NCBI GenBank assembly: GCA_031382085.1
Contig: JANMYM010000009.1
Location: 1-64,000 of the forward strand
Direction of reading: 5' to 3'
Origin: UBA964 sp031382085
Lineage (GTDB): Bacteria; Pseudomonadota; Gammaproteobacteria; Steroidobacterales; Steroidobacteraceae
DNA: 64,000 nucleotides
This document shows positions 43,561 through 52,954 of this stretch, in pieces (position 1 is the first letter of the stretch; each line of letters begins with the position of its first letter). The notes under the pieces were generated by a model that had not been told where the DNA came from, did no database searches, and saw only the letters and a list, made by a program, of their open reading frames with translations. Position numbers and translations under genes: made by a program.

Positions 43561-44112
43561 CTACATCATGCCGGTCTGCAGACGCGCAGCTTCACTCATC
43601 ATGGATTGATTCCAGGGCGGATCGAAAACCAATTCCACTGCGACCCTGGCCACCGTCGGAATGATCTGCAACTTCTCCTGCACGTCCTGCACCAGCACAT
43701 CGCCCATGCCGCAGCCCGGCGCCGTCAGCGTCATCTTGACATCGATGTCACGCTGGCCTTCCTTGTTGGCCGCGACATCGCAACTGTAGACCAGGCCGAG
43801 TTCGACGATATTGATCGGGATTTCCGGGTCGTAGCAGCTCTTCATCTGCTCCCAGGCGAGTTTTCGTACGTCTTCTTCCGTGGCGTTGGGCGGGAGCTGA
43901 GGCGGTTTGACGACCTCTTTGCCAATGGCGTCCGCGTCTTCGCCCGCGAGGCGAAACAGATTGCCTTCTATGTACAACGTGAAATTTCCGCCTAACGCCT
44001 GGGTGATGTAACCCGACTGGCCGGCCTTCAGGTTGACTTCAACACCCGCAGGCACGATGACGGCCCTGGCTTCGCGTTGCATGGTGAATGGCTCATTGTC
44101 AGCTGTGCGCAT
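43561..44112 (-). CDS. sufT: Fe-S assembly protein SufT (MIP18/DUF59)
   Basis: 183-residue MIP18-family Fe-S maturation factor. An N-terminal SufT-specific domain (VIVPAGVEVNLKAGQSGYIT, QALGGNFTLYIEGNLFRL) is joined to DUF59 with SCYDPEIPINIVELGLVYSC and the Cys-containing MTLTAPGCGMGDVLVQDVQE, ending FDPPWNQSMM. Supports Fe-S protein maturation together with SufBCDSU. Three bases separate it from sufU. Confidence 0.93.
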   Translation of the reverse strand: MRTADNEPFTMQREARAVIVPAGVEVNLKAGQSGYITQALGGNFTLYIEGNLFRLAGEDADAIGKEVVKPPQLPPNATEEDVRKLAWEQMKSCYDPEIPINIVELGLVYSCDVAANKEGQRDIDVKMTLTAPGCGMGDVLVQDVQEKLQIIPTVARVAVELVFDPPWNQSMMSEAARLQTGMM

Positions 44113-44115
44113 GGT

Positions 44116-44559
44116 TCATTCCGTGGAAACGGTTGCCGGGCCGCTGGCCAGCGCTGCGTGCAGCGTGTGCCAGCACAGCGAAGCGCATTTAACCCGCGCC
44201 GGAAATTCGCGCACGCCGGACAAGGCCGCGAGCTTGCCGAGATCCCGGGTCGGCTGGTAGTCGTGTTCGGTAAGCAGGCGATGGATGTCGCGATACAATG
44301 CGTCAATCTCAGCGAGCGGCTTGCCTTTGACGGACTCGCTCATCAGCGACGCGGATGCGACGGAGATCGCGCAGCCCTGGCCGTCGAAGCGCAGATCATT
44401 GAGCCGCGTTGCATCCTTGCGAACCGTGACATGCAGACGGTCGCCGCATAGCGGGTTATGACCGTCGGCAGCCGCATCAGCAGGATCCAGGCGTCCAAAA
44501 TTCCTGGGTTGGCGGTTGTGATCGAGAATCACGTCCCGATACAGTTCCTTGAGGTCCAT
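44116..44559 (-). CDS. sufU: SufU-type sulphur transfer protein
   Basis: 147-residue zinc-dependent sulphurtransferase that accepts sulphur from SufS. LKELYRDVILDHNRQPRNFG starts the fold; ligand Cys are in HNPLCGDRL, FDGQGCAISVAS and RVKCASLCWHTL. ATG 44559 overlaps the sufS stop by one base (TGATG). SufU replaces SufE in this operon, a layout known from Gram-positives and some proteobacteria. Confidence 0.94.
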   Translation of the reverse strand: MDLKELYRDVILDHNRQPRNFGRLDPADAAADGHNPLCGDRLHVTVRKDATRLNDLRFDGQGCAISVASASLMSESVKGKPLAEIDALYRDIHRLLTEHDYQPTRDLGKLAALSGVREFPARVKCASLCWHTLHAALASGPATVSTE

Positions 44560-45803
44560 CAGCCGAATACCTCGCGCGCACGCTGCAGCGCTCCTAACAA
44601 CTGCTCGATATCGTCGTCGCCGCTGTAGCAGCCCAGGCTGGCGCGGGCGGTTGCCGGCAGACCCAGGTAGTCCATCAGCGGCATGGCGCAATGATGTCCG
44701 GTGCGGACGGCAACGCCCTCGGCATCCAGAATGGTGCCGAGATCGTGCGGATGATAGTTGTTCATCGTGAACGAAATGACGCCGATCTTGTGCGCGGCTG
44801 TGCCAACGATTGTCAGCCCCGGCACCGCAGCCAGAGCGCGTGTCGCGCGCGCCAGCAAGCCATGTTCGTAGGCCGCAAGGGCCGGACGGCCAAGCGTTGC
44901 CAGGAAATCCATGGCGGCGCCCAGCCCAATGGCGCCCGAAATGTTAGGCGTGCCAGCTTCAAATTTGGCCGGCAGGTCCGCATAGGTGCTGCGTGCAAAA
45001 CTTACCGTGCGAATCATTTCGCCGCCGCCCTGCCAGGGGGGCATGGACTCGAGTAGTTGTTCCCGCCCCCACAACAGGCCGATACCCGTCGGTCCGTACA
45101 TTTTGTGGCCCGAAAGGGCGTAAAAATCGCAACCCAGGTTCTGCACGTCGATTACCTGGTGCGGTGCTGCCTGCGCTCCGTCCACCAGGCACAGGGCGCC
45201 GGCGTCATGCGCGAGCGTACACAAGTCACGCACCGGCAGGACCGTGCCTAACGCGTTCGAGACATGCGTGAAGGCGGCGAGCCGGGTCCGGGGTCCCAGC
45301 AACGCGCGAAAATTATCGAGCGGCAATTCGCCGGCGGGCGTTATCGGCGCCACCTTGAGGATTGCTCCGCTGCGTTCGCACAGCATCTGCCACGGCACGA
45401 TATTGGAATGATGTTCCAGGGTTGTGATCAATATCTCATCGCCGCTTTTGAGGTTTTTATTACCCCAGCTGTTGGCAACGAGGTTGATGGATTCGGTCGT
45501 GCCGCGCGTGAATATGATTTCAAGGTTGCTGCGCGCATTGATGAACTGCCTGGCGCGATCCCGCGCGGCTTCCATCATTTCAGTGGCCTGCTGGCTCAGT
45601 GTATGGACACCGCGGTGCACATTCGCATGGCTGGTGCGCTCGTAATGGTCGACGGCCTGCAATACCGCGAGCGGCCGTTGCGACGAGGCGCCACTGTCGA
45701 GATACGCGAGTCGTTTGCCATTGACGCGGGTCGCGAGGATCGGGAACTGCGCGCGCACTGCCGCGAGGTTGTAGTGACTCGATCTGTCGGCCGCGGCGTT
45801 CAT
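44559..45803 (-). CDS. sufS: Cysteine desulfurase SufS
   Basis: 414-residue class II PLP desulfurase that supplies sulphur as persulfide. PLP Lys234 in YALSGHKMYGPTGIG, His in TLEHHSNIVPWQ and active-site Cys372 in GHHCAMPLMDYLG are visible. Its start overlaps sufD by four bases. Partner SufU follows. Confidence 0.97.
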   Translation of the reverse strand: MNAAADRSSHYNLAAVRAQFPILATRVNGKRLAYLDSGASSQRPLAVLQAVDHYERTSHANVHRGVHTLSQQATEMMEAARDRARQFINARSNLEIIFTRGTTESINLVANSWGNKNLKSGDEILITTLEHHSNIVPWQMLCERSGAILKVAPITPAGELPLDNFRALLGPRTRLAAFTHVSNALGTVLPVRDLCTLAHDAGALCLVDGAQAAPHQVIDVQNLGCDFYALSGHKMYGPTGIGLLWGREQLLESMPPWQGGGEMIRTVSFARSTYADLPAKFEAGTPNISGAIGLGAAMDFLATLGRPALAAYEHGLLARATRALAAVPGLTIVGTAAHKIGVISFTMNNYHPHDLGTILDAEGVAVRTGHHCAMPLMDYLGLPATARASLGCYSGDDDIEQLLGALQRAREVFG

Positions 45804-47098
45804 GGGGCCAGATCCGACAGCAGCGGATCAGCCAGCCGAGCTAACAACAGTGCTTCCAGCCGGGTCCGCAGTTCGGCAGGCCGCAGCTGCGAGACGACAT
45901 CCTGCAGGAACGCCCACTTGAGCAGACTTTGCGCGGCGCTCGGTTCCAGGCCACGGGACAGCAGGTAAAAGAGCATTTGCGGATCCAGGGTGCCCACGGT
46001 CGCGCCATGCGACGCCTGGACCGCGTCGGTCAGGATTTCCAGTTGCGGCCTGGCAATGGCTTCTGCTTCACGGCCTGCGATCAGACTGCGCAATGATTGG
46101 CGTGTGTCCGTATTGAGTGCGGTCGGCATGACGCGGTTATGGCCAGTGAAGGCAACCCGGGCGCGTCCGGCGGCCAGCCCGCGAAACACCTCGGTTGATT
46201 TGGCGCCAACGCCGCGATGGTCAATGAGCACATGCTGGTCCAGGTGCTGATTGCCGTCGCCGAGTGCGACACTGTTGAACTGCAGCTGCGAGGCGGCGCC
46301 ATCGAGCGTTGCCACGACAGTGCTGCGCAACCCGGTGTTGCCTGGCGCAATTTGCAGCAGGCTGGCTTTGGAGTTCAGAGCCTGCTGCAGCCTGACCGTT
46401 TCAAGGTGACGCGCATCGGCAGCGGAAACCAGCAGGCGTGTCCAGAGCAAGTCCGACCCGCTGTGCAATGCGGTATCGACCACGTGGTTGGCGAATGCTG
46501 CGACACCCTTGACGGCCAGATGCTCTTCGACAATTTCGGCGCGGCAACCGGCGGCGACCGTCATGCGCAGCGTCGTGGGTGATGGGCCATCGCGCCCCGC
46601 AGCAGTGGTAACAAACACCAGCTGCACGCGGGAACCTGCTGTGGAATCCAGCACCAGTTGCAGCGGCTGCTCAGTCAGCAAGCGGCCCAGAATTGCGAAG
46701 CTGTTGTTAGCCAGTGCTCTTGCGGCATCGACATCCGCGGCCGCGGCCGCATCCAGGCCCTGCAGGCTGTCAACGACCGTGCCCGATGCCGCTGCGGGCG
46801 CATGGCTCGAGAGCGCGGCGTCGACTCTGCCATTGACGACGACCATGCGCGCAAAGCCCGGCAACGGCGGCGGCAACAATTCCCGCAAGCTCGTCGAATC
46901 GCTGGCGGGCGGCGACGGCGCGGCCGGCACCCAGCTCAGGCGCTCCATGCCGCGAATAGGCGCGTAGCGCCAGGCTTCGTCCCGCGGGCCGGGCAGGCCC
47001 TGAGCACATGCGCTGGCCAGGCTGGCGCGGCGCCAGGCGGCGAGGGCGGCGTCCCCGGTTACGCGTTCAGCAAGCGCTTTTTGAATATTCTCAAACAT
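45800..47098 (-). CDS. sufD: Fe-S scaffold protein SufD
   Basis: 432-residue beta-helix protein of the SufBC2D scaffold. The start has the SufD N-terminal helical region (PRDEAWRYAPIRGMERLSW); the core contains VVATLDGAASQLQFNSVALG, HVLIDHRGVGAKSTEVFRGL and VQASHGATVGTLDPQMLFYL. Between sufC and sufS in the minus-strand operon, 13 bases from sufC. Confidence 0.95.
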   Translation of the reverse strand: MFENIQKALAERVTGDAALAAWRRASLASACAQGLPGPRDEAWRYAPIRGMERLSWVPAAPSPPASDSTSLRELLPPPLPGFARMVVVNGRVDAALSSHAPAAASGTVVDSLQGLDAAAAADVDAARALANNSFAILGRLLTEQPLQLVLDSTAGSRVQLVFVTTAAGRDGPSPTTLRMTVAAGCRAEIVEEHLAVKGVAAFANHVVDTALHSGSDLLWTRLLVSAADARHLETVRLQQALNSKASLLQIAPGNTGLRSTVVATLDGAASQLQFNSVALGDGNQHLDQHVLIDHRGVGAKSTEVFRGLAAGRARVAFTGHNRVMPTALNTDTRQSLRSLIAGREAEAIARPQLEILTDAVQASHGATVGTLDPQMLFYLLSRGLEPSAAQSLLKWAFLQDVVSQLRPAELRTRLEALLLARLADPLLSDLAP

Positions 47099-47111
47099 GG
47101 CGTGAAGATGT

Positions 47112-47861
47112 TCAGGCTGCCTGGCCTGTCAGCCAGTCGTAGCCGCGCTGTTCCAGTTCCAGCGCCAGTTCGCGCCCACCGGTGCGCAAAATCCGACCGC
47201 GGCCCAGCACGTGCACGAAATCCGGAGCGACATGATCTAACAGACGCTGGTAATGGGTAATCAGCACCAATGCGCGCTGCTCACTACGCAGGGTCTCAAT
47301 GCCCTGGGCGACCACTTTCAGCGCGTCGATATCGAGGCCCGAGTCGGTTTCATCCAGCAGCGCCAGTTTCGGCTCCAGTACCAGCATCTGCAGAATTTCA
47401 TTGCGCTTTTTTTCGCCGCCGCTGAAGCCCTCATTGACGCCGCGGCTCAGGAAGGCCTCATCCATCTGCATCAGCCGCATGCGTGAGCGCACCAGTGTGA
47501 GGAAATCGAATGCGTCCACTTCCGGCTCGCCGTGCTGCTTGCGCTTGGCATTGAGCGCGGCCTTGAGCAGATAGGCGTTGTTGACGCCCGGGATTTCGAC
47601 TGGATATTGAAATCCGAGAAACAGTCCTGCGCGCGCCCGCGCCTCGGGCGACATAGCTAACAAATCCTGGCCTTCAAATTGCACGCTGCCGTGCGTGACT
47701 TCGTAGCCCGGCCGGCCAGCCAGCACATAGGACAGCGTGCTCTTGCCCGAGCCGTTAGGTCCCATGATGGCATGCACTTCGCCGGCCTTGACTTCGAGAT
47801 TCAGGCCATTCAGAACTTTGCTTCCGCCAGCAGTGGCGTGCAGATCCTTGATCGACAACAT
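47112..47861 (-). CDS. sufC: Fe-S assembly ATPase SufC
   Basis: 249-residue ABC-type ATPase driving SufBD conformational changes. Walker A IMGPNGSGKSTLSYVL, signature GFSGGEKKRNEILQM, Walker B PKLALLDETDSGLDIDAL and the H-loop LVLITHYQRLL are intact. Its ATG shares one base with the sufB stop. Confidence 0.98.
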   Translation of the reverse strand: MLSIKDLHATAGGSKVLNGLNLEVKAGEVHAIMGPNGSGKSTLSYVLAGRPGYEVTHGSVQFEGQDLLAMSPEARARAGLFLGFQYPVEIPGVNNAYLLKAALNAKRKQHGEPEVDAFDFLTLVRSRMRLMQMDEAFLSRGVNEGFSGGEKKRNEILQMLVLEPKLALLDETDSGLDIDALKVVAQGIETLRSEQRALVLITHYQRLLDHVAPDFVHVLGRGRILRTGGRELALELEQRGYDWLTGQAA

Positions 47862-49306
47862 CAGCCTACTGCTCCTTCCAGACTCACCGCCAGCAGGTTT
47901 TGCGCCTCGACCGCAAATTCCATCGGCAGTTCCTTGAACACGCTCTTGCAGAATCCATTGACGATCATGTTGACGGCGTCTTCGCGGTCGACGCCACGTT
48001 GCAGGCAGTAAAACAGCTGTTCTTCGCTGATGCGAGACGTGCTTGCCTCGTGCTCAACGATTGCATCCGGGTTTTTCACTTCCAGGTAGGGGAAAGTGTG
48101 CGCACCGCAGCGGTCGCCCATCAGCAGCGAGTCGCATTGCGTGAAGTTGCGCGCGCCGGTGGCGCTGGCCTGGATTTTCACCAGGCCGCGATAGGTGTTC
48201 TGTCCATGACCCGCCGAAATGCCCTTGGACACGATCGTGCTGCGCGTGTTAGCGCCAATGTGGATCATCTTGCTGCCGGTGTCGGCCTGCTGATAATGAT
48301 TGGCGAGGGCGACCGAATAAAATTCGCCGACCGAGTTCTCGCCGCGCAGCACGCAGCTCGGATATTTCCAGGTGATTGCCGAGCCGGTTTCCACCTGCGT
48401 CCAGGAAATCCGCGAATTGCGGCCGCGGCAGTCGCCGCGCTTGGTGACGAAGTTGTAAATGCCGCCGACGCCGTTCTCGTCGCCCGGGTACCAGTTCTGC
48501 ACCGTCGAGTACTTGATCTGCGCATCGTCCTCGGCGATCAATTCAACCACCGCGGCGTGCAGCTGGTTCTCATCGCGCATCGGCGCGGTGCAGCCCTCAA
48601 GATAGCTGACATGACTGCCGGCATCGGCAATGATCAGGGTGCGCTCAAACTGCCCGGTCTTGGCCGCGTTGATCCGGAAATACGTTGAGAGTTCCATCGG
48701 GCAGCGCACACCCTTTGGGATATATACGAATGAACCATCGGAGAACACTGCGGAATTGAGCGCCGCAAAGAAATTGTCGCCGATCGGCACGACCGAACCG
48801 AGGTAACGCTCCAGCAACTCCGGGTGCGAGTGCACGGCCTCGGAAAAAGGGCAGAAAACCACGCCCGCCTTGGCGAGGCGATCCTTGAAGGTCGTGGCCA
48901 CCGATACGCTGTCAAACACGGCATCGACGGCAACACCCGCGAGGCGCGCGCGTTCGTGCAACGGCACGCCGAGCTTTTCGTAGGTCGCAAGCAGCTTGGG
49001 GTCGACGTCGGCGAGACTCTTTGGTCCGTCGGTGTTCGACTTGGGCGCCGAGTAATAGGAAATAGCCTGGTAGTCGATCGGCGCATGGTGCACGCGCGCC
49101 CACTTCGGTTCGCGCAGGGTCAGCCAGCGGTCAAAGGCCTTGAGGCGCCAATCCGTCAGGAACTGCGGTTCGTTTTTCTTGCGGGAAATGGCGCGTACGA
49201 CATCGTGATCCAGCCCCGGTGGCAGACTGTCGGATTCAATATCGGTAACGAAGCCGTACCGATAGGGTTGCGCGACCGCCTGGTCGATGGCACTGGGTTC
49301 GCTCAT
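47861..49306 (-). CDS. sufB: Fe-S scaffold protein SufB
   Basis: 481-residue main scaffold on which clusters form. YKYGFVTDIESD-like start (PYRYGFVTDIESDSLPPGLD), SYYSAPKS, AVHSHPELLERYLGSVVP, CTAPMRDENQLHAAVVELIA, a NWYPGDENGVGGIYNFVTKR block and HEASTSRISEEQLFYCLQRG identify it. First structural gene; it overlaps the regulator's stop by four bases. Confidence 0.98.
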   Translation of the reverse strand: MSEPSAIDQAVAQPYRYGFVTDIESDSLPPGLDHDVVRAISRKKNEPQFLTDWRLKAFDRWLTLREPKWARVHHAPIDYQAISYYSAPKSNTDGPKSLADVDPKLLATYEKLGVPLHERARLAGVAVDAVFDSVSVATTFKDRLAKAGVVFCPFSEAVHSHPELLERYLGSVVPIGDNFFAALNSAVFSDGSFVYIPKGVRCPMELSTYFRINAAKTGQFERTLIIADAGSHVSYLEGCTAPMRDENQLHAAVVELIAEDDAQIKYSTVQNWYPGDENGVGGIYNFVTKRGDCRGRNSRISWTQVETGSAITWKYPSCVLRGENSVGEFYSVALANHYQQADTGSKMIHIGANTRSTIVSKGISAGHGQNTYRGLVKIQASATGARNFTQCDSLLMGDRCGAHTFPYLEVKNPDAIVEHEASTSRISEEQLFYCLQRGVDREDAVNMIVNGFCKSVFKELPMEFAVEAQNLLAVSLEGAVG

Positions 49307-49752
49307 GCGCGCAAACCTAACGGCAAGGCTTCGATTGGCTGCGTCTCGTGTTCGAGGCCCGCCAGCTGTGCCAGGCTAACGTCGTAAAGTGAGCGTCGGA
49401 TCGCCAGGTTGACTCTCTGCCATGATCGCCCAACGCGGCAGGAGTTTTCAATTTCGCAATGGCCCGATCCCGCGGCGCAATCGGTTAGCGCGAGCGGACC
49501 TTCGAGCGCATCGAGGATCGCCGCGGCGCTGATGTCGTTGGCCGGCTTGGCCAGGCGGTAGCCGCCGTGGACGCCACGGCTGGATAACACCAGTCCCGAG
49601 CGGTGCAACTGCTTGAGGATCTTGCTGACCGTGGCGGCGCCCAGCCGGGTGCGGAGGGCCAGGCTGGCGGCCGAATGGCGCGTTTCGGGCTCGCAGGCCA
49701 GCGTGGCCATGAGCACCGTTGCATAGTCAGTCAGGCGGCTAATCCGGAGCAT
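49303..49752 (-). CDS. Rrf2-family SUF operon regulator
   Basis: 149-residue winged-helix regulator of the IscR/SufR (Rrf2) family. LRISRLTDYATVLMATLACE begins the fold, the recognition helix lies in ATVSKILKQLHRSGLVLSSR then GVHGGYRLAKPAND, and the cluster-binding cysteines are in DCAAGSGHCEIENSCRVG. The frame is open further upstream, but the second ATG (49752) starts the conserved part and lies seven bases after TATAAT; ATG 49761 is the alternative. Located first in the suf operon, it most likely senses Fe-S status and autoregulates the operon. Confidence 0.9.
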   Translation of the reverse strand: MLRISRLTDYATVLMATLACEPETRHSAASLALRTRLGAATVSKILKQLHRSGLVLSSRGVHGGYRLAKPANDISAAAILDALEGPLALTDCAAGSGHCEIENSCRVGRSWQRVNLAIRRSLYDVSLAQLAGLEHETQPIEALPLGLRA

Positions 49753-49759
49753 GTTGAGC

Positions 49760-49765
49760 ATTATA
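49760..49765 (-). promoter_or_regulatory. -10 box of the suf operon
   Basis: TATAAT on the minus strand, seven bases before ATG 49752, predicting a start one base before the codon. The palindrome-like GGTACC at 49774-49779 just upstream might be part of a regulator site; no classic IscR box is clear. Confidence 0.45.
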
Positions 49766-49782
49766 AAACATTGGGTACCATT

Positions 49783-49811
49783 TTGGTCCTGTTTTGAATA
49801 TTTGCTATGAT
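49783..49811 (+). promoter_or_regulatory. Promoter of fba-mla genes
   Basis: TTGGTC and TATGAT with a 17-base spacer, 44 bases before ATG 49855, which has an AGGAG ribosome site. The -10 matches five of six consensus bases; the -35 is weak. Confidence 0.4.
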
Positions 49812-49854
49812 TATTGGCCACTTACCGGTCAGGACATCCCAGGAGATAGCCGTA

Positions 49855-50874
49855 ATGAATCGCAGTGAACTCGAGCAGGTCGCCAACGCCATGGTCGCCA
49901 CGGGCAGGGGTATCCTTGCCGCCGATGAGAGCTCCGGCACGATCAAGAAGCGTTTTGACAGTATCCAGCTTGAGTCCACGGAAGAGCAGCGCCGAAATTA
50001 TCGGGAAATGCTGTTCACCGCGCCTGGCATTGCCGGCGCCATCAGCGGCGTTATCTTCTACGACGAAACCTTGCGCCAGAAGACCCGTGCCGGCGTGCCT
50101 TTTGCTCAGCACCTGACCCAGCTCGGCATCGTGCCCGGAATCAAGGTGGACGCGGGCGCGAAGCCGCTGGCCGGGTTCCCGAACGAGACGATCACCGAAG
50201 GGCTCGATGGGTTGCGCGAACGATTGGTCGAATACCACCAACTCGGCGCCCGCTTCGCCAAGTGGCGCGCGGTCATCGATATTGCGGACGGCATACCGTC
50301 GCGCTTCGCGATCGAGGCGAATGCCCACGCCCTGGCCCGTTACGCCGCTCTTTGCCAGGAACAAAACATTGTGCCGATTGTCGAACCGGAAGTGCTGATG
50401 GATGGCGGCCACACGATCGAGCGCTGCGAGCAGGTGACTGACGAAGTGTTGTGCGAGGTTTTCCAGCAGCTCGCCGCGCACCGTATCCATCTCGAAGGCA
50501 TCGTTCTCAAACCTAACATGGTGATCTCGGGCAAGAAATGCGCCACGCGCGCCACGCCGGAACAAGTTTCTGCCGCGACCGTGCGCTGCCTGCGCCGTTG
50601 GGTGCCATCGGCCGTGCCAGGCATTGCATTCCTGTCAGGCGGCCAGAGCGTCGCGGACGCGACACTGCACTTGTCGCTGATGAATCGTCAGGCGCTGCCG
50701 TGGAAGCTGACATTCAGCTATGGCCGCGCCCTGCAGGACACGGCGCTCAAGGCCTGGGGCGGCAAGCCCGCAAATTTCGCCAACGGCCAGCGCGAGCTCA
50801 GCAAGCGCGCCAGGCTCAATGGTCTGGCCGCAACCGGCGCTTACACGCTGGACATGGAGAGCCAGGCTGCCTAA
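49855..50874 (+). CDS. fba: Fructose-bisphosphate aldolase class I
   Basis: 339-residue Schiff-base aldolase of the animal/plant-like class I group. GRGILAADESSGTIKKRF, DKTLRQ-like FYDETLRQKT, PIVEPEVLMDGGHTIERC and the Schiff-base Lys219 in HLEGIVLKPNMVISG are present, as is LSGGQSVADAT. Class I enzymes are less usual than class II in gammaproteobacteria. AGGAG precedes ATG 49855; the open frame further upstream has no support. The mla genes follow after 28 bases. Confidence 0.96.
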   Translation: MNRSELEQVANAMVATGRGILAADESSGTIKKRFDSIQLESTEEQRRNYREMLFTAPGIAGAISGVIFYDETLRQKTRAGVPFAQHLTQLGIVPGIKVDAGAKPLAGFPNETITEGLDGLRERLVEYHQLGARFAKWRAVIDIADGIPSRFAIEANAHALARYAALCQEQNIVPIVEPEVLMDGGHTIERCEQVTDEVLCEVFQQLAAHRIHLEGIVLKPNMVISGKKCATRATPEQVSAATVRCLRRWVPSAVPGIAFLSGGQSVADATLHLSLMNRQALPWKLTFSYGRALQDTALKAWGGKPANFANGQRELSKRARLNGLAATGAYTLDMESQAA

Positions 50875-50902
50875 CAACGCAGCGGCTGCCGGAACCGTGA
50901 AC

Positions 50903-51682
50903 ATGGTTGACGACGCACTTCTGACGGTGCGCGATGTGCACTACGCAGTCGGCGCGCGCCCGATTTTTGCGGGCCTGAGTCTGTCTGCGCAGCGCGGGAA
51001 GACTACCGCAATCATGGGTCCGAGTGGCACAGGCAAGACCACGCTGCTGCGCTTGCTGACTGGCCAGATCCATCCCGAATCCGGTGAAATCAGCGTCTTT
51101 GGCGCTGACCCCACGAAGTTGCAGCGCAAGCCGCTCTACCAGCTGCGCCAGCGCATGGGCATGCTGTTCCAGAATGGCGCCTTGCTGACAGATCTGAACG
51201 TTTTCGAAAATGTCGCGTTTCCGTTGCGGGAACATTCCAAGCTCAGCGAGGGCGAAATCACTGAACGCGTGTTAGGCAAGCTGCAGGCAGTGGGCTTGCG
51301 GGAAGCGGCGCTGTTGATGCCTGCAGAGTTGTCCGGCGGCATGGCGCGGCGCGTGGCACTGGCACGAGCCATCGCAACCGAGCCGGAGTTGTTGATTTAT
51401 GACGAGCCGTTTGTTGGTCTCGACCCCATTTCCATGGGAGTCATCTTGCGTTTGATCAAGGAAATCAACTCCCGCGGCGGAGTGACCAGTCTGATCGTGT
51501 CGCACGATGTCGAGGAACTGGCGAAAATTGCCGATTACACCTATCTGTTGTCGGGAGGCAAGGTAGTGGCCGAAGGCACACCTGCACAAATGAGCCGCAG
51601 CACCGACGCTACGGTGCGCCAGTTCATCGACGGACTTGCCGATGGGCCGGTGCCGTTTCACTACACGGAAACCGGCAAGTGA
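50903..51682 (+). CDS. mlaF: Phospholipid transport ATPase MlaF
   Basis: 259-residue ABC ATPase of the Mla system, which moves phospholipids between the inner and outer membrane. Walker A MGPSGTGKTTLLRLLTG, Q-loop GMLFQNGALLTDLNVFENVA, signature ELSGGMARRVALARAI and Walker B LLIYDEPFVGLDPIS match MlaF. ATG 50903 begins the family N-terminus (LLTVRDVHYAVGARPIFAGL). It overlaps mlaE by four bases. Confidence 0.96.
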   Translation: MVDDALLTVRDVHYAVGARPIFAGLSLSAQRGKTTAIMGPSGTGKTTLLRLLTGQIHPESGEISVFGADPTKLQRKPLYQLRQRMGMLFQNGALLTDLNVFENVAFPLREHSKLSEGEITERVLGKLQAVGLREAALLMPAELSGGMARRVALARAIATEPELLIYDEPFVGLDPISMGVILRLIKEINSRGGVTSLIVSHDVEELAKIADYTYLLSGGKVVAEGTPAQMSRSTDATVRQFIDGLADGPVPFHYTETGK

Positions 51683-52416
51683 TCGCCGCTTTGCAGAAAA
51701 TCGGCGCGATCAGCGTATTTTTTGGCCGCATTCTCGCCGGCATTGTGCCTGCGCTCGCGCGCCCGCGACTCATTGTTCATCAGGTCTACAATGCGGGCGC
51801 GCGTTCCCTGATCATTATCATGCTCTCCGGCCTGTTTGTCGGCATGGTGTTAGGTCTGCAGGGCTTCGATCTGTTGCAACGGATCGGTTCCGAGGAGGTT
51901 CTCGGCATTGGCATTGCGCTCGCGCTGCTGAAGGAACTGGGACCGGTCATGACCGCGCTGCTGTTTGCCGGGCGCGCGGGCACGGCGCTGGCTTCCGAAA
52001 TCGGCCTGATGCGCGCCACCGATCAATTGACCGCCATGGAGATGATGGCGGTCGACCCGGTGCACCGCATCGTCGTGCCGCGTTTCCTGGGTGGTGTGAT
52101 CGCCGTGCCCCTGCTGGTCGCGATATTCAATGTCATCGGCCTGTACGGCGCACAGTTGATCGCCGTGCAGCAAATGGGTATCGACGCCGGGTCGTTTTGG
52201 GGGCAGACCCAGAGCGCGGTGGAACTCGATGACGTCACCGAGGGCGTAATCAAGAGTTTTGTGTTCGGCGTGGCGTGCAGCCTGATTGCTGTCTATGAAG
52301 GGTTTCATTCGGCGCCGACCGCCGCGGGCGTCGGCCTTGCGACCACGCGCACCGTGGTGACATCGTCGGTGCTGATCCTGCTGCTGAATTACCTGTTGAC
52401 CGCCTTTTATCTCTAA
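51679..52416 (+). CDS. mlaE: Phospholipid transport permease MlaE
   Basis: 245-residue inner-membrane permease. SLIIIMLSGLFVGMVLGLQG, LGPVMTALLFAGRAGTALAS then EIGLMRATDQLTAMEMM are diagnostic of the MlaE/YrbE family, with about five helices. GTG 51679 overlaps the mlaF stop. MlaD follows after 25 bases. Confidence 0.96.
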   Translation: MIAALQKIGAISVFFGRILAGIVPALARPRLIVHQVYNAGARSLIIIMLSGLFVGMVLGLQGFDLLQRIGSEEVLGIGIALALLKELGPVMTALLFAGRAGTALASEIGLMRATDQLTAMEMMAVDPVHRIVVPRFLGGVIAVPLLVAIFNVIGLYGAQLIAVQQMGIDAGSFWGQTQSAVELDDVTEGVIKSFVFGVACSLIAVYEGFHSAPTAAGVGLATTRTVVTSSVLILLLNYLLTAFYL

Positions 52417-52441
52417 CAGCGTACTTGCAAGGACTCACGTT

Positions 52442-52954
52442 ATGCGACCCAATCGCGCACTCGAAATAGGTACCGGCCTGTTCATATTGTTAGGGTTTGT
52501 CGCGCTCGTGTTTTTGACGACGCAATTGCCGAGCAGTGGCCTGAGGATCCGCGAAGCCGGCGTGTATCGCCTGAGCGCGACCTTTGACAACATCGGCGAC
52601 CTGAAGCAAGGCGCGCCGGTCAGCATGTCGGGGGTCAATGTCGGCCGCGTTACCCGCATCACCTATGATTCCAGGCAGTACAAGGCCGTGGTCGATGTCA
52701 GCGTCGATAGTGGTTATGACAAGATCCCGGATGACAGCGATGCGAGTATCCAGACTCAGGGGCTGTTGGGTGGCAAGTACATCGCGCTCACGCCGGGCGG
52801 ATCGGAAACTTATTTCAAGGACGGCGGTCGAATAGGGTTTACGCAATCGGCGATCGTGCTTGAAAGCCTGATCAACAAGCTGTTTGCAAGCATTGCGGAT
52901 AAGGGCAAGGATGCAGCGGGCGACGCGGAACCGGCCAAAGAGGGGGCGAAGTAA
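52442..52954 (+). CDS. mlaD: Phospholipid transport substrate-binding protein MlaD
   Basis: 170-residue MCE-domain protein anchored by one N-terminal helix (ALEIGTGLFILLGFVALVFL). The MCE domain shows YRLSATFDNIGDLKQGAPVS, MSGVNVGRVTRITYD and IQTQGLLGGKYIALTPGG. It forms a hexameric ring on MlaE. Stop and mlaC start overlap by one base. Confidence 0.96.
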   Translation: MRPNRALEIGTGLFILLGFVALVFLTTQLPSSGLRIREAGVYRLSATFDNIGDLKQGAPVSMSGVNVGRVTRITYDSRQYKAVVDVSVDSGYDKIPDDSDASIQTQGLLGGKYIALTPGGSETYFKDGGRIGFTQSAIVLESLINKLFASIADKGKDAAGDAEPAKEGAK

